A model generated the notes under the pieces. The model saw only the letters and a program-made list of their open reading frames with translations. It made no database searches and was not told the origin of the DNA. The translations under genes and the position numbers were made by a program. Below are positions 44,884 to 52,844 of a DNA stretch of 64,000 nucleotides, in pieces (position 1 is the stretch's first letter; each line of letters opens with the position of its first letter). Where the stretch lies: positions 186,001-250,000 of the forward strand of contig NZ_JAJISD010000003.1 in assembly GCF_020880995.1 (NCBI RefSeq), given 5' to 3'. Origin of the DNA: Reyranella aquatilis (GTDB lineage: Bacteria > Pseudomonadota > Alphaproteobacteria > Reyranellales > Reyranellaceae).

Positions 44884-45603
44884 ATGGCCGACCTGCATTT
44901 TCTCGCAAATCCTGCGCGGTTCCGGCGCTTCTCCCAGCGCGTGCTGCCCGGCCTCGGCTTCGCCACCGCGCTGATGCTGGCGGTGGGCATCTACATGGCC
45001 TTCTTCGTGGCGCCGGAGGACTACCAGCAGGGCAAGACGGTGCGGATCATGTTCGTGCACGTGCCGTCTGCCTGGTTGTCGATGGGCGGCTACGCGATGC
45101 TATCGGCGCTCGGCGCCTCGCTGCTGGTGTGGCGCCATCCGCTGGCGGCGCTGATGGCGCGCGCGGCCGCGCCGGTGGGCGCGAGCTTCGCGGCGGTCTG
45201 CCTGCTCACCGGCTCGCTGTGGGGCCGGCCGATGTGGGGCACCTACTGGGTGTGGGACGCGCGGCTGACCTCGATGCTGCTGCTGTTCTTTCTCTATCTC
45301 GGCCACATCGCGCTCAGCCGCGCCTATGACGAGCCCGAGCGTGGCGATCGCGCGGCGGCGATCCTGGCGCTGATCGGCGTGATCAATCTGCCGATCATCA
45401 AGTTCTCGGTCGACTGGTGGAACACGCTGCACCAGCCGGCCTCGATCACGCGGCTCGACGCGCCGGCGATCCACAATTCGATCCTGGTGCCGCTGCTCTG
45501 GATGGCGGTCTCGCTGCTGTTCCTGTTCGTCTACCTGGTGCTGCTGCGCACCGAGACCGAGATCGATCGCCGCCGCCTCGAGAATGCCGAGGCTGCGGCA
45601 TGA
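44884..45603 (+). CDS. ccmC: heme ABC transporter permease CcmC
   Basis: A 239-residue heme-handling protein with the tryptophan-rich motif [15 protein letters not shown] and the two periplasmic His expected for heme binding (one in FVHVPSAW, one in [11 protein letters not shown]). CcmC loads heme onto CcmE. The ATG at 44884 fits the upstream GGGAGG better than the ATG at 44875. The stop overlaps the ccmD start (ATGA). Confidence 0.95.
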   Translation: MADLHFLANPARFRRFSQRVLPGLGFATALMLAVGIYMAFFVAPEDYQQGKTVRIMFVHVPSAWLSMGGYAMLSALGASLLVWRHPLAALMARAAAPVGASFAAVCLLTGSLWGRPMWGTYWVWDARLTSMLLLFFLYLGHIALSRAYDEPERGDRAAAILALIGVINLPIIKFSVDWWNTLHQPASITRLDAPAIHNSILVPLLWMAVSLLFLFVYLVLLRTETEIDRRRLENAEAAA

Positions 45604-45740
45604 GCAACCACGCGGCCTATATCCTCGCCTCCTATCTCGTCGCCGCCGCTATCCTGGGCGGGCTGGTGATCGCCTCACTCGCCACGCGCCGCAAGGTGCG
45701 GCGCGAGCTGGCCGCGCGCGGCCTGGAGAAGCGGCGATGA
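45600..45740 (+). CDS. ccmD: heme exporter protein CcmD
   Basis: A 46-residue single-helix membrane protein, normal for CcmD: short N-terminus [18 protein letters not shown] and a basic cytoplasmic tail [12 protein letters not shown]. It stabilises the CcmC-CcmE interaction. Overlaps ccmC and ccmE by four bases each. Confidence 0.92.
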   Translation: MSNHAAYILASYLVAAAILGGLVIASLATRRKVRRELAARGLEKRR

Positions 45741-46171
45741 CCCCGAAGCGCCGCCGCCTCTGGCTGCTGCTGGGATCGCTGGGCACGCTCGGCATCGCGG
45801 CCGCGCTCGTGCTCACGGCGCTGAACGACAATCTCGTCTTCTTCTATTCGCCGACCCAGGTTGCCGAGAAGAATATCGGCCCCGACCGCCGCTTCCGCCT
45901 CGGCGGTCTCGTGGAGCAGGGCAGCGTGCAGAAGGAGGGGCAGCTTGTGCGCTTCACCGTCACCGATACGAACAAGACGGTGAAGGTCACCTATCGCGGG
46001 ATCCTGCCGGACCTGTTCCGCGAAGGTCAGGGCGTCATCGCCGAGGGCTCGCTCGGCCCGGACGGCGTGTTCACGGCGCGCGAGATCCTCGCCAAGCACG
46101 ACGAAAATTACATGCCGCCGGAGGTCGCGAAGGCGCTGAAGGAAAGTGGCAAATGGAAGGACGCCAAGTGA
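45737..46171 (+). CDS. ccmE: cytochrome c maturation heme chaperone CcmE
   Basis: A 144-residue membrane-anchored periplasmic heme chaperone. The heme-attaching motif HDENY is present with His121 and Tyr125, followed by MPPEVAKAL. The N-terminal anchor is about residues 8-28. The codons for PPEVAKAL (46118-46137) are repeated in inverted orientation just after the stop codon (46171-46190), as part of repeat copy C that separates ccmE from ccmF. Confidence 0.96.
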   Translation: MTPKRRRLWLLLGSLGTLGIAAALVLTALNDNLVFFYSPTQVAEKNIGPDRRFRLGGLVEQGSVQKEGQLVRFTVTDTNKTVKVTYRGILPDLFREGQGVIAEGSLGPDGVFTAREILAKHDENYMPPEVAKALKESGKWKDAK

Positions 46172-46390
46172 GCGCCTTCGCGACCTCCGGTGGGCGGCAG
46201 CGCCTGCAGGAGCGCAGCGACGAAGGCGCGGGAGCCCACTGTGTGGAGGCTTTCAGGTGGTGTTTCGCCACCCTCATCTTTTCTGAGCCGTGCGGGCTCT
46301 CGGGGCTTCGCTTCGCTGCAGCCCCTGCCGCCCGCCAGTTCCGCGACGCATCCGACATTGGCGTAACAGGTGCTTCGTGGTCGCGGAACT
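46118..46390. repeat. structured dispersed repeat, copy C: two inverted units between ccmE and ccmF
   Basis: Unit C1 reads rightwards: outer stem GTGGGC/GCCCAC (46190-46195 with 46234-46239), inner stem GCGCCT/AGGCGC (46200-46205 with 46224-46229). Unit C2 reads leftwards: outer GCGGGC/GCCCGC (46292-46297 with 46330-46335), inner GGGGCT/AGCCCC (46302-46307 with 46320-46325). C1 is flanked by a 20-base inverted copy of ccmE codons (46171-46190 versus 46118-46137). C2 is flanked by an 11-base inverted copy of the ccmF start (46337-46347 versus 46380-46390). The two units form a head-to-head pair. Confidence 0.8.
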
Positions 46391-48323
46391 AGGCCACTTC
46401 GCCCTCATCCTCGCGCTGGCCGTCGCGCTGGTTCAAGGAACGCTGCCTCTCGTCGGCGCATCGCGCGGTGATCTCAGGCTCATGTCTCTCGGCCGCACCG
46501 CGGCGCTGACGCAGGCCTTCCTCGTGCTGCTGTCGTTCGGCGCGCTGACGCAGGCCTATGTGACGTCGGACTTCTCGGTCCTCAACGTCGTCGCCAATTC
46601 GCATTCGGCCAAGCCGCTGCTCTACAAGATCAGCGGCGTGTGGGGGAACCACGAGGGCTCGATGCTGCTGTGGGCGCTGATCCTCGCGCTGTTCGGCGCG
46701 GCGGTGGCGATCTTCGGAAACAACCTGCCCGACACGCTGCGCAGCCGCGTGCTGGCGATCCAGGCGCTGATCGGCGTCGGGTTCCTGGCCTTCCTGCTGT
46801 TCACGTCCAACCCCTTCGAGCGCGTGTTCCCAGCGCCGCCCGACGGCAACGGGCTGAACCCGCTGCTGCAGGATCCCGGCCTCGCCTTCCATCCGCCGCT
46901 TCTCTATCTCGGCTATGTCGGCTTCTCGGTGACCTATGCCTTCGCCGTTGCCGCCCTGCTCGAAGGAAGAGTCGACGCGGCGTGGGCGCGCTGGGTGCGG
47001 CCGTGGGCGCTGGCGGCCTGGTGCTTCCTGACGCTCGGCATCGCGCTGGGTTCGTGGTGGGCCTATTACATCCTGGGCTGGGGCGGATTCTGGTTCTGGG
47101 ATCCCGTCGAGAATGCCTCGCTGATGCCGTGGCTCGCCGGCACCGCGCTGCTGCACTCCGCCATCGTCGTGGAGAAGCGCGACGCGCTGAAGAGCTGGAC
47201 GGTGCTGCTGGCGCTGCTCGCCTTCTCGCTGTCACTGCTCGGCACCTTCCTGGTGCGCTCGGGCGTGCTCACCTCGGTCCATGCCTTCGCGCAGGACCCG
47301 GCGCGCGGCATGTTCATCCTGGCGTTCCTGCTGCTGGTCACCGGCGGCGGCCTGGCGCTCTACGCCTGGCGCGCGCCGCAGCTGCAGGGCGGCGGGCTGT
47401 TCCAGCCGGTCAGCCGCGAGGGCGCGCTGATCCTGAACAACCTGCTCCTGTGCACGCTGGCGGCCACGGTGCTGCTGGGCACGCTCTATCCGCTGTTCCT
47501 CGACCTGCTGACCGGCAACAAGGTCTCGGTCGGCCCGCCGTTCTTCAACGCCACCTTCGTGCCGCTCTGCGCGCCGCTGTTCGCCGCGCTCTGCGTCGGC
47601 CCGTTCCTCGGCTGGAAGCGCGCCGAACTGGGACCGGCGCTGATGCGATTGCGGATCGCGCTGGTCGTGTCGCTGGCCGCCATCGTCGTCGCCATGACGA
47701 TGATCGACAGCCGCTCGACGCTCGCCGCGCTCGCCTTCGGCTTCGGCGTCTGGCTGATCGTCGGCAGCCTCGCCTCGCTCTCCGACCGCGTGCGCAGCGG
47801 CACGCTGCGCACCATCCCGCGCTCGACGCTCGGCATGGTGATCAGCCACGCGTCGCTCGGTGTCGTCGTGCTGGGCTCGGTCGCGACCTCGTCGTGGAAC
47901 ACCGAGCTGATGCAGACCATGAAGCCCGGCGACCGGGTCGACTTCGCGGGCTATTCGGTGCTGCTCGAGCGCATGGACGAGGTGCGCGGCCCCAACTACA
48001 TCGCCGAGCGCGCGACCCTGAACGTCAGCGTCGGCGGCAAGCCCTACACGGTGCTGCAGCCCGAGCGCCGTCTCTTCACCGTGCAGCGCCGCCAGATTGC
48101 CGAGACCGCGATCCAGACCAACTTGCTGCGCGACTTCTACGCCACCCTGGGCGAGGGCGATCCGCGCCAGGGCTGGGTGATCCGGCTCTATCTCAACCCG
48201 CTGGCGCCGTGGATCTGGCTGGGCGCGGCGCTGTGCGCGCTGGGCGGCTTCGTCTCGCTGTCGGACCGCCGGCTGCGCATCGGCGCGCCATCGCGCAAGC
48301 CGGTTCTGCAGGCGGCGGAATAG
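46377..48323 (+). CDS. ccmF: cytochrome c heme lyase subunit CcmF
   Basis: A 648-residue polytopic protein with the WWD motif GWGGFWFWDPVENASLMPWL and conserved His residues, the core of the CcmFH heme lyase that attaches heme to apocytochrome c. The start is a GTG at 46377 giving VVAELGHFALILAL, the normal family N-terminus; no in-frame ATG fits. The 11 bases directly after this start codon are copied in inverted orientation upstream (46337-46347), so the initiation region could be folded into a hairpin. AACAGG 7-12 bases upstream is a weak ribosome-binding site. Confidence 0.95.
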   Translation: MVAELGHFALILALAVALVQGTLPLVGASRGDLRLMSLGRTAALTQAFLVLLSFGALTQAYVTSDFSVLNVVANSHSAKPLLYKISGVWGNHEGSMLLWALILALFGAAVAIFGNNLPDTLRSRVLAIQALIGVGFLAFLLFTSNPFERVFPAPPDGNGLNPLLQDPGLAFHPPLLYLGYVGFSVTYAFAVAALLEGRVDAAWARWVRPWALAAWCFLTLGIALGSWWAYYILGWGGFWFWDPVENASLMPWLAGTALLHSAIVVEKRDALKSWTVLLALLAFSLSLLGTFLVRSGVLTSVHAFAQDPARGMFILAFLLLVTGGGLALYAWRAPQLQGGGLFQPVSREGALILNNLLLCTLAATVLLGTLYPLFLDLLTGNKVSVGPPFFNATFVPLCAPLFAALCVGPFLGWKRAELGPALMRLRIALVVSLAAIVVAMTMIDSRSTLAALAFGFGVWLIVGSLASLSDRVRSGTLRTIPRSTLGMVISHASLGVVVLGSVATSSWNTELMQTMKPGDRVDFAGYSVLLERMDEVRGPNYIAERATLNVSVGGKPYTVLQPERRLFTVQRRQIAETAIQTNLLRDFYATLGEGDPRQGWVIRLYLNPLAPWIWLGAALCALGGFVSLSDRRLRIGAPSRKPVLQAAE

Positions 48324-48324
48324 C

Positions 48325-48864
48325 ATGCGCCGGCTCCTCTTCATCCTGCCGCTGCTGACGCTCGCGCTGATGGCGGGCTTCTTCGCCTGGTCGCTGACCA
48401 GTGGCCGCGACCCGGCCTCGATCGGCTCGGTGATGGTGGGCCGGCCGGCGCCGAAGCTCGACCTGCCGGCGCTGCGGCCGGGCGAAGCGCCGCTCACCGA
48501 CGCCGATCTGCGCACCGGCAAGCCGGTGATCGTCAACTTCTTCGCGAGCTGGTGCACGCCCTGCCTCGCCGAGCATCCGCTGTTCACGCGGCTCGCCGAG
48601 CGCGAGGGCGCGACCATCATCGGCATCGCCTGGAAGAACAAGCGCGACGACGCGCTCGCCTGGCTGAAGAAGCTCGGCGATCCCTTCAAGCTGGCGGGCC
48701 TCGATCTCGACGCCCGGACCGGCCTCGACTGGGGCCTCTCCGGCGTGCCCGAGACCTACCTGATCGACGGCAACGGCATCGTGCGCCGCCACTATCGCGG
48801 GCCGATCACCGAACGGGATCTCACCGAGACGATCCTGCCGTTCCTCAAGGGGACGGTGAAGTGA
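48325..48864 (+). CDS. ccmG: thiol:disulfide interchange protein CcmG/DsbE
   Basis: A 179-residue membrane-anchored thioredoxin-fold protein with active site WCTPC (Cys77, Cys80) after an N-terminal helix (4-24) and the later cis-Pro block [12 protein letters not shown]. It keeps apocytochrome c thiols reduced for heme attachment. One base separates it from ccmF; its stop overlaps the GTG start of ccmH. Confidence 0.95.
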   Translation: MRRLLFILPLLTLALMAGFFAWSLTSGRDPASIGSVMVGRPAPKLDLPALRPGEAPLTDADLRTGKPVIVNFFASWCTPCLAEHPLFTRLAEREGATIIGIAWKNKRDDALAWLKKLGDPFKLAGLDLDARTGLDWGLSGVPETYLIDGNGIVRRHYRGPITERDLTETILPFLKGTVK

Positions 48865-49430
48865 TCGGGTCCCGTCGCCTCTTCTTCATGTTCCTCTCCC
48901 CCTTGGGGGAGAGGTCAGGTGAGGGGGTGCGCCGCCCCCTCACCCAGCCTCTCCCCCTGGCGGGGGAGAGGAGCCTGAAGGGCTGGCTTTGCGTTTTCCT
49001 GCTCCTCTTCACCCTCCCCGCTCTCGCCGTAGAGCCATCCGAGATCCTGCCCGATCCCGCGCTCGAATCCCGGGCGCGCGAGATCGGCCGGTCGTTGCGC
49101 TGCGTCGTCTGCCAGAACCAGTCGATCGACGATTCCTCCGCCGAGGTGGCGCGCGACATGCGGCGCGCCGTGCGCGAGCGGCTGACCGCCGGCGACAGCG
49201 ACCGCGACGTCTTCGCCTTCATGGTGGCGCGCTACGGCGACTACGTGCTGCTGAAGCCGCCCTTCAAGGCCGGCACCCTGGTCCTGTGGCTGGGCGCGCC
49301 GCTGGTGCTGCTGGTCGCGGGTGCCGCGCTGCTGGTCGCCGCCCGCCGCCGCCGCGCCCAACCGATCGTGCCGCCCAAGCCGCTCGACGAGGAGGAGCGC
49401 CGCCGCCTCGACGCGCTCCTGAAGGGCTGA
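48861..49430 (+). CDS. ccmH: cytochrome c maturation protein CcmH with repeat-derived N-terminal insertion
   Basis: A 189-residue protein. The CcmH/CycL domain has the redox motif CVVCQNQSI (Cys81, Cys84), then [16 protein letters not shown] and a C-terminal anchor helix. The signal peptide [16 protein letters not shown] begins only at residue 41. Residues about 11-37 are encoded by a REP-like repeat (48893-48971), whose translation [12 protein letters not shown] is a known low-value peptide of such repeats. Starts are GTG 48861 (GTGA overlap with ccmG) or ATG 48888; both lie before the repeat. Confidence 0.92.
   Translation: MIGSRRLFFMFLSPLGERSGEGVRRPLTQPLPLAGERSLKGWLCVFLLLFTLPALAVEPSEILPDPALESRAREIGRSLRCVVCQNQSIDDSSAEVARDMRRAVRERLTAGDSDRDVFAFMVARYGDYVLLKPPFKAGTLVLWLGAPLVLLVAGAALLVAARRRRAQPIVPPKPLDEEERRRLDALLKG
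48893..48971. repeat. REP-like repeat inside the ccmH 5' coding region
   Basis: Three consecutive hairpins: CCTCTCCCCC/GGGGGAGAGG (48893-48914), GGTGAGGGGG/CCCCCTCACC (about 48918-48943) and CCTCTCCCCC/GGGGGAGAGG (48948-48971). This arrangement is a common dispersed element in proteobacteria. Here it is read through in frame. Confidence 0.88.
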
Positions 49431-49436
49431 CGGGCC

Positions 49437-50723
49437 ATGCTCGAATTCCTGCTGGCCCTCCTCACCACCGCCACGGTCGGCGCGCTGCTGTGGCCGCTGC
49501 TGGCGCGCCGTCTCGACCGCCACGACCGGCTGCAGGCCGAGCTGGCGATCTACCGCGACCAGCTGGCCGAGCTGGAGCGCGAGCGCGCTGCCGGCAGCCT
49601 GCCGGCCGCCGAGGCCGCCGCCGCCCGCACCGAGATCGAGCGCCGCATGCTGGCCGCCGGCGACGCCGCCGCCGCGTCCCGGGCCGCGACCAGATCCGAC
49701 GCCTGGCACAAATGGCTGCCGCCGGCGCTCTCGCTCTTCGTGCCGCTGCTGGCGCTCGGCCTCTACCTGCAGACCGGCCGGCCGGGCCTGCCCGCCGCGC
49801 CCTTCGCGGACCGTGGCGCCGACCGCGGCGCCCCGCACGCCGCCCCCGGCCAGCAGTTCGACGTTGCGGGCCTGCTGAAGTCGGCGCGCGAGCGGCTGAA
49901 GGAGAACCCCGACGATCCCGAGGCGCTGGCGGCGCTGGGCGAGGGCCTCACCCTGGAGGCCGGCGGCACCGTGACCGGGCCGGCCGTCGACGCGCTGCGG
50001 CGCGCGCTCAAGGCGCGGCCCGACGATGTCGGCACGCTCTACTATCTCGGCCTGCACGAGGCGCAGAGCGGCGATTCGCGCGCCGCCATCGCGCGCTGGC
50101 GCGAGCTCGAGGCCAAGAGCCCGCCCGACGCGCCCTGGCTCGGCATGCTGCGCGCCGAGATCGCGCGGGTGGCGAAGGCCGCCGGGATCGAGGTGCCGCC
50201 CGCCGCGCAACCCACACCGCAATCCACCATGCCGACGCCCAGCCGCGAGCAGCAGGAGGCGATGGCCCAGCTCCCGCCGGAGCAGCGCCAGCAGGCGATC
50301 CGCACCATGGTCGAGGGGCTGGCCGCGCGCCTCGCCGACGCGCCGCAGGACCGCGCCGGCTGGCTGCGCCTGGCCAATGCCTGGAAGGTGCTGGGCGAGA
50401 ACGCCAACGCCGCCGACGCCTACGGCCGCGCCGACACGCTGGCCCCCGTCGACGCGCGCATCCTGGCTGACTGGGCCGAGGCGCATGTGCGTCAGCTGGC
50501 GCCCGGCGCCGTGCCGTCGCCGCAGGCCGTCGCCGTGCTGGAGCGGCTGGAGAAGGCCGAGCCGCGCAACGCGCTCGCCCTGTTCTACCTCGGCGTCGCC
50601 GCCGAAGCCGCGGGCAACAAGCCGGCGGCGCTGCAGCGCTGGAAGACGCTGCTGGCGCTCCTGCCGGCAGATGCGCCGATCCGCGGGATGCTGGAGGAGA
50701 GGATCAAGGCGGCGGGGGGGTGA
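49437..50723 (+). CDS. ccmI: c-type cytochrome biogenesis protein CcmI
   Basis: A 428-residue protein: N-terminal helix and cytoplasmic coiled region (ELAIYRDQLAELERERAAGS), a second helix (about 94-114), then TPR repeats in the periplasm (for example KENPDDPEALAALGEGLTLE and RAGWLRLANAWKVLGENANA). CcmI is the chaperone that delivers apocytochrome c to the heme lyase. It is the last gene of the ccm cluster, 6 bases after ccmH. Confidence 0.93.
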   Translation: MLEFLLALLTTATVGALLWPLLARRLDRHDRLQAELAIYRDQLAELERERAAGSLPAAEAAAARTEIERRMLAAGDAAAASRAATRSDAWHKWLPPALSLFVPLLALGLYLQTGRPGLPAAPFADRGADRGAPHAAPGQQFDVAGLLKSARERLKENPDDPEALAALGEGLTLEAGGTVTGPAVDALRRALKARPDDVGTLYYLGLHEAQSGDSRAAIARWRELEAKSPPDAPWLGMLRAEIARVAKAAGIEVPPAAQPTPQSTMPTPSREQQEAMAQLPPEQRQQAIRTMVEGLAARLADAPQDRAGWLRLANAWKVLGENANAADAYGRADTLAPVDARILADWAEAHVRQLAPGAVPSPQAVAVLERLEKAEPRNALALFYLGVAAEAAGNKPAALQRWKTLLALLPADAPIRGMLEERIKAAGG

Positions 50724-50730
50724 CCCACCC

Positions 50731-50776
50731 CCTCCTCATGCTGAGGAGGCCGCGGAGCGGCCGTCTCGAAGCATGG
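50731..50776. repeat. REP-like repeat after ccmI
   Basis: CCTCCTCA-TGC-TGAGGAGG and GGCCGC-GGA-GCGGCC hairpins in series, followed by GTCTCGAAGCATGGG. The CCTCATGCTGAGGAG...TCTCGAAGCATG pattern is a familiar dispersed repeat of alphaproteobacteria. It lies at the left border of the accessory island. Confidence 0.85.
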
Positions 50777-50992
50777 GCACGAACACTGCGCGTCGCCGAA
50801 TCGGATACTATCGGGTATGAAATCGGGTATCGGAACCGCTCGGCCATGCGGGAACCCCGGCTGACCTGCGTTCCGACCTCGTGAAATTCGTCACTGATCG
50901 ACCAGTTCAAGGGACTCTGGAAGGCGAGCTATCGACGGCGTCGCTGTTGTGGAATTATTCCGGAAGGATTTTGCGGGAAAGGTCGGAGGCAA

Positions 50993-51598
50993 ATGACTTT
51001 CGGTTGGGGCGTGCGGAAAGACGTTGCCTTCCATGAGAGTGGTCATGCCGTCGCCCGCGTTTTATCGATAGGCCGCGCAGGCATCACCAATGCGAATGCT
51101 ATCCGTTGGATAGAAATGGACGAGGGCAATCCACATGTCTCCGTGATGGAAATGCCGATTACGCCGGACATGAAGGAAGCCGGCGAGCGTCTCGGTCTCA
51201 AGGATGGCACTCGTTGGACGCTGGAACAGCGGCTCATCTTGTTCACTAAACTTATGAAAATTGATCCACTCGAATGGGCGAGCGTGCGTTTTTTCGAGAT
51301 CGCCGCAGGCGCGGCGGCCGAAGCGAAGTTCAGACAGATGTCCTTTGACTTGGTCTGGAGGGAGTACGGGTGCAGCGATGATCGCGAGAAGATACCCGCG
51401 ACTTGTGAAATGATCGGATTGAAAGAACCGGAGGCAAAAGAGCTATTTGGTGAGCGATCCAAAGAGGTATGCGCCGCAATGGAAAAGGCCGAGGTTTGGC
51501 GGGCGGTGCAAACTCTAGCCGAACGATTGCCAGCCACAGGCCGAATGCGGGGCGACATCGTTGTTTCCATCGTTCAAGATGCGTTGCGTGGCTTGTGA
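50993..51598 (+). CDS. stand-alone HExxH metallopeptidase-like protein (FtsH M41-like)
   Basis: A 201-residue protein with HESGHAVARVL at residues 14-24, which resembles the zinc site of FtsH (M41) peptidases. The later FEIAAGAAAEAKF resembles the helix after the FtsH active site. There is no AAA ATPase domain and no membrane helix. Its codon use is less GC-rich than that of the surrounding core genes. It is convergent with the GIY-YIG gene (22-base gap) at the left end of the accessory island. Function unknown; peptidase activity is inferred from the motif alone. Confidence 0.7.
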   Translation: MTFGWGVRKDVAFHESGHAVARVLSIGRAGITNANAIRWIEMDEGNPHVSVMEMPITPDMKEAGERLGLKDGTRWTLEQRLILFTKLMKIDPLEWASVRFFEIAAGAAAEAKFRQMSFDLVWREYGCSDDREKIPATCEMIGLKEPEAKELFGERSKEVCAAMEKAEVWRAVQTLAERLPATGRMRGDIVVSIVQDALRGL

Positions 51599-51620
51599 TG
51601 AAGACGGGGCTGCAAGCGGA

Positions 51621-52844
51621 TCAAGGCGGGGGCGACCGATCCGAGCTACTTAGATTGGGGACTTGTACGAGCGAAGCCTGCTTTGGATCGTAAACATACT
51701 GACCGATCGTTCCGTTCATGATCTTCTCCACAGCGTCGTTGATCGCTTTCAGAGGAACGAAAAACCATTCTTCGGGAACGAAAGGACGCCCAAAGCGGTC
51801 CAGAATTTCAATCTCCAACCTCGCCGGTGCGAAGATCCGATGGATCAGATTTTCGAGTCTGGAACGACCCAAGTTGAACAGCTTGTAGGTCGCGATAACT
51901 TCTACATCTGCCATCAGAAAAGTAGGCTGAAGTCGTGCTCCAGCAACCCGGCGCTCCACACTTAGATTAGTGACGCCGATCTTGTGAACGAGATTGCGAT
52001 TCGCGGCGACTGTGGGATGATCTGATTTGCTTCGAAGCACATATATGGTTCCGCTGGCCTGATCTCCTTCGGCAGCCTCGCCGGCAAAGAGCGGCCCGGC
52101 GACCGGCGCGGTGATCCGCCGCCCCGCCTCATCCTTGTTGAGGGCACGTTGCAGCGAGCGCATGAGCATATTGCTCTCGGTGCCATTGTCGAAGATGACC
52201 CGCAGCCGCGCGTCGGTACGGCCCTGCGGATTGGTGAAGATGTCGCCCACCGTTGCGACATAGGCCTTCTGACCACCGACGATGAACCAGCCTCCGGCCT
52301 CGATCTCGGCCTTGAGTTCAAAGGGCCGCGTCCGCCGAAAACCGCTGTCGAGTTCCGCCTGCACCTGTTGGAAAAGCGGCTTGAAGCGGTCGAAATCTTC
52401 GCACTTCTGGCGATTGGCGATCTCCTCCGCTTCCTGCCTCTCGACGGCCGACCGCACATGGCGCAACTGGCTGATGTCGGAAGGCGTCGTCGCGGTCACG
52501 CCGAGCTGTTCCAGCAGAGCGTCATCATCGATCGCCTCCGAGAAGCCCGGCCGGGGGCGCTTCCCTTCCGCTAGAAGCCCCTGATGATCGAGAGGCTCGA
52601 TAAGCGCACGGCAGTCATCCTGCGCGCGCAACCGGTCGAGTCGCACCGCGTACAGCCGCTCGAATATGTCCCGCTCTTCCCCATGCTCCGGCGCTCGGCC
52701 GTGCTGATCGACGAAGCGCTGAATCTCCTCGAAGCCGGCAATGATCCGCTCCTCGCGTGGCGTATGGCGCGCATGCTTCTTAGTCTCCACCTCGACGCCG
52801 AGCTCTCCCAGAAGGGCGTCATCCTCGTCGGTGAACCTAGCCAC
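51621..52844 (-). CDS. GIY-YIG (T5orf172-type) nuclease family protein
   Basis: A 407-residue protein. The C-terminal domain has GTIYVLRSKSD (265-275) and VHKIGVTNLSVERRV (287-301), the two GIY-YIG-like strands of the T5orf172 subgroup, and a likely metal Glu near LENLIHRIF. The N-terminus contains two copies of a DDALLxxLGV motif (about 8-17 and 107-116), so it may hold a duplicated docking segment. The start is a GTG that overlaps the helicase gene by 8 bases; it is the last gene of the methyltransferase-helicase-nuclease unit and probably the DNA-cleaving subunit. Confidence 0.85.
   Translation of the reverse strand: MARFTDEDDALLGELGVEVETKKHARHTPREERIIAGFEEIQRFVDQHGRAPEHGEERDIFERLYAVRLDRLRAQDDCRALIEPLDHQGLLAEGKRPRPGFSEAIDDDALLEQLGVTATTPSDISQLRHVRSAVERQEAEEIANRQKCEDFDRFKPLFQQVQAELDSGFRRTRPFELKAEIEAGGWFIVGGQKAYVATVGDIFTNPQGRTDARLRVIFDNGTESNMLMRSLQRALNKDEAGRRITAPVAGPLFAGEAAEGDQASGTIYVLRSKSDHPTVAANRNLVHKIGVTNLSVERRVAGARLQPTFLMADVEVIATYKLFNLGRSRLENLIHRIFAPARLEIEILDRFGRPFVPEEWFFVPLKAINDAVEKIMNGTIGQYVYDPKQASLVQVPNLSSSDRSPPP

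Noticed and set aside
50993..51598. truncated FtsH gene
   Set aside because: The HExxH motif lies only 14 residues from the start and no ATPase remnant precedes it, so it is a separate small protein rather than a broken ftsH.
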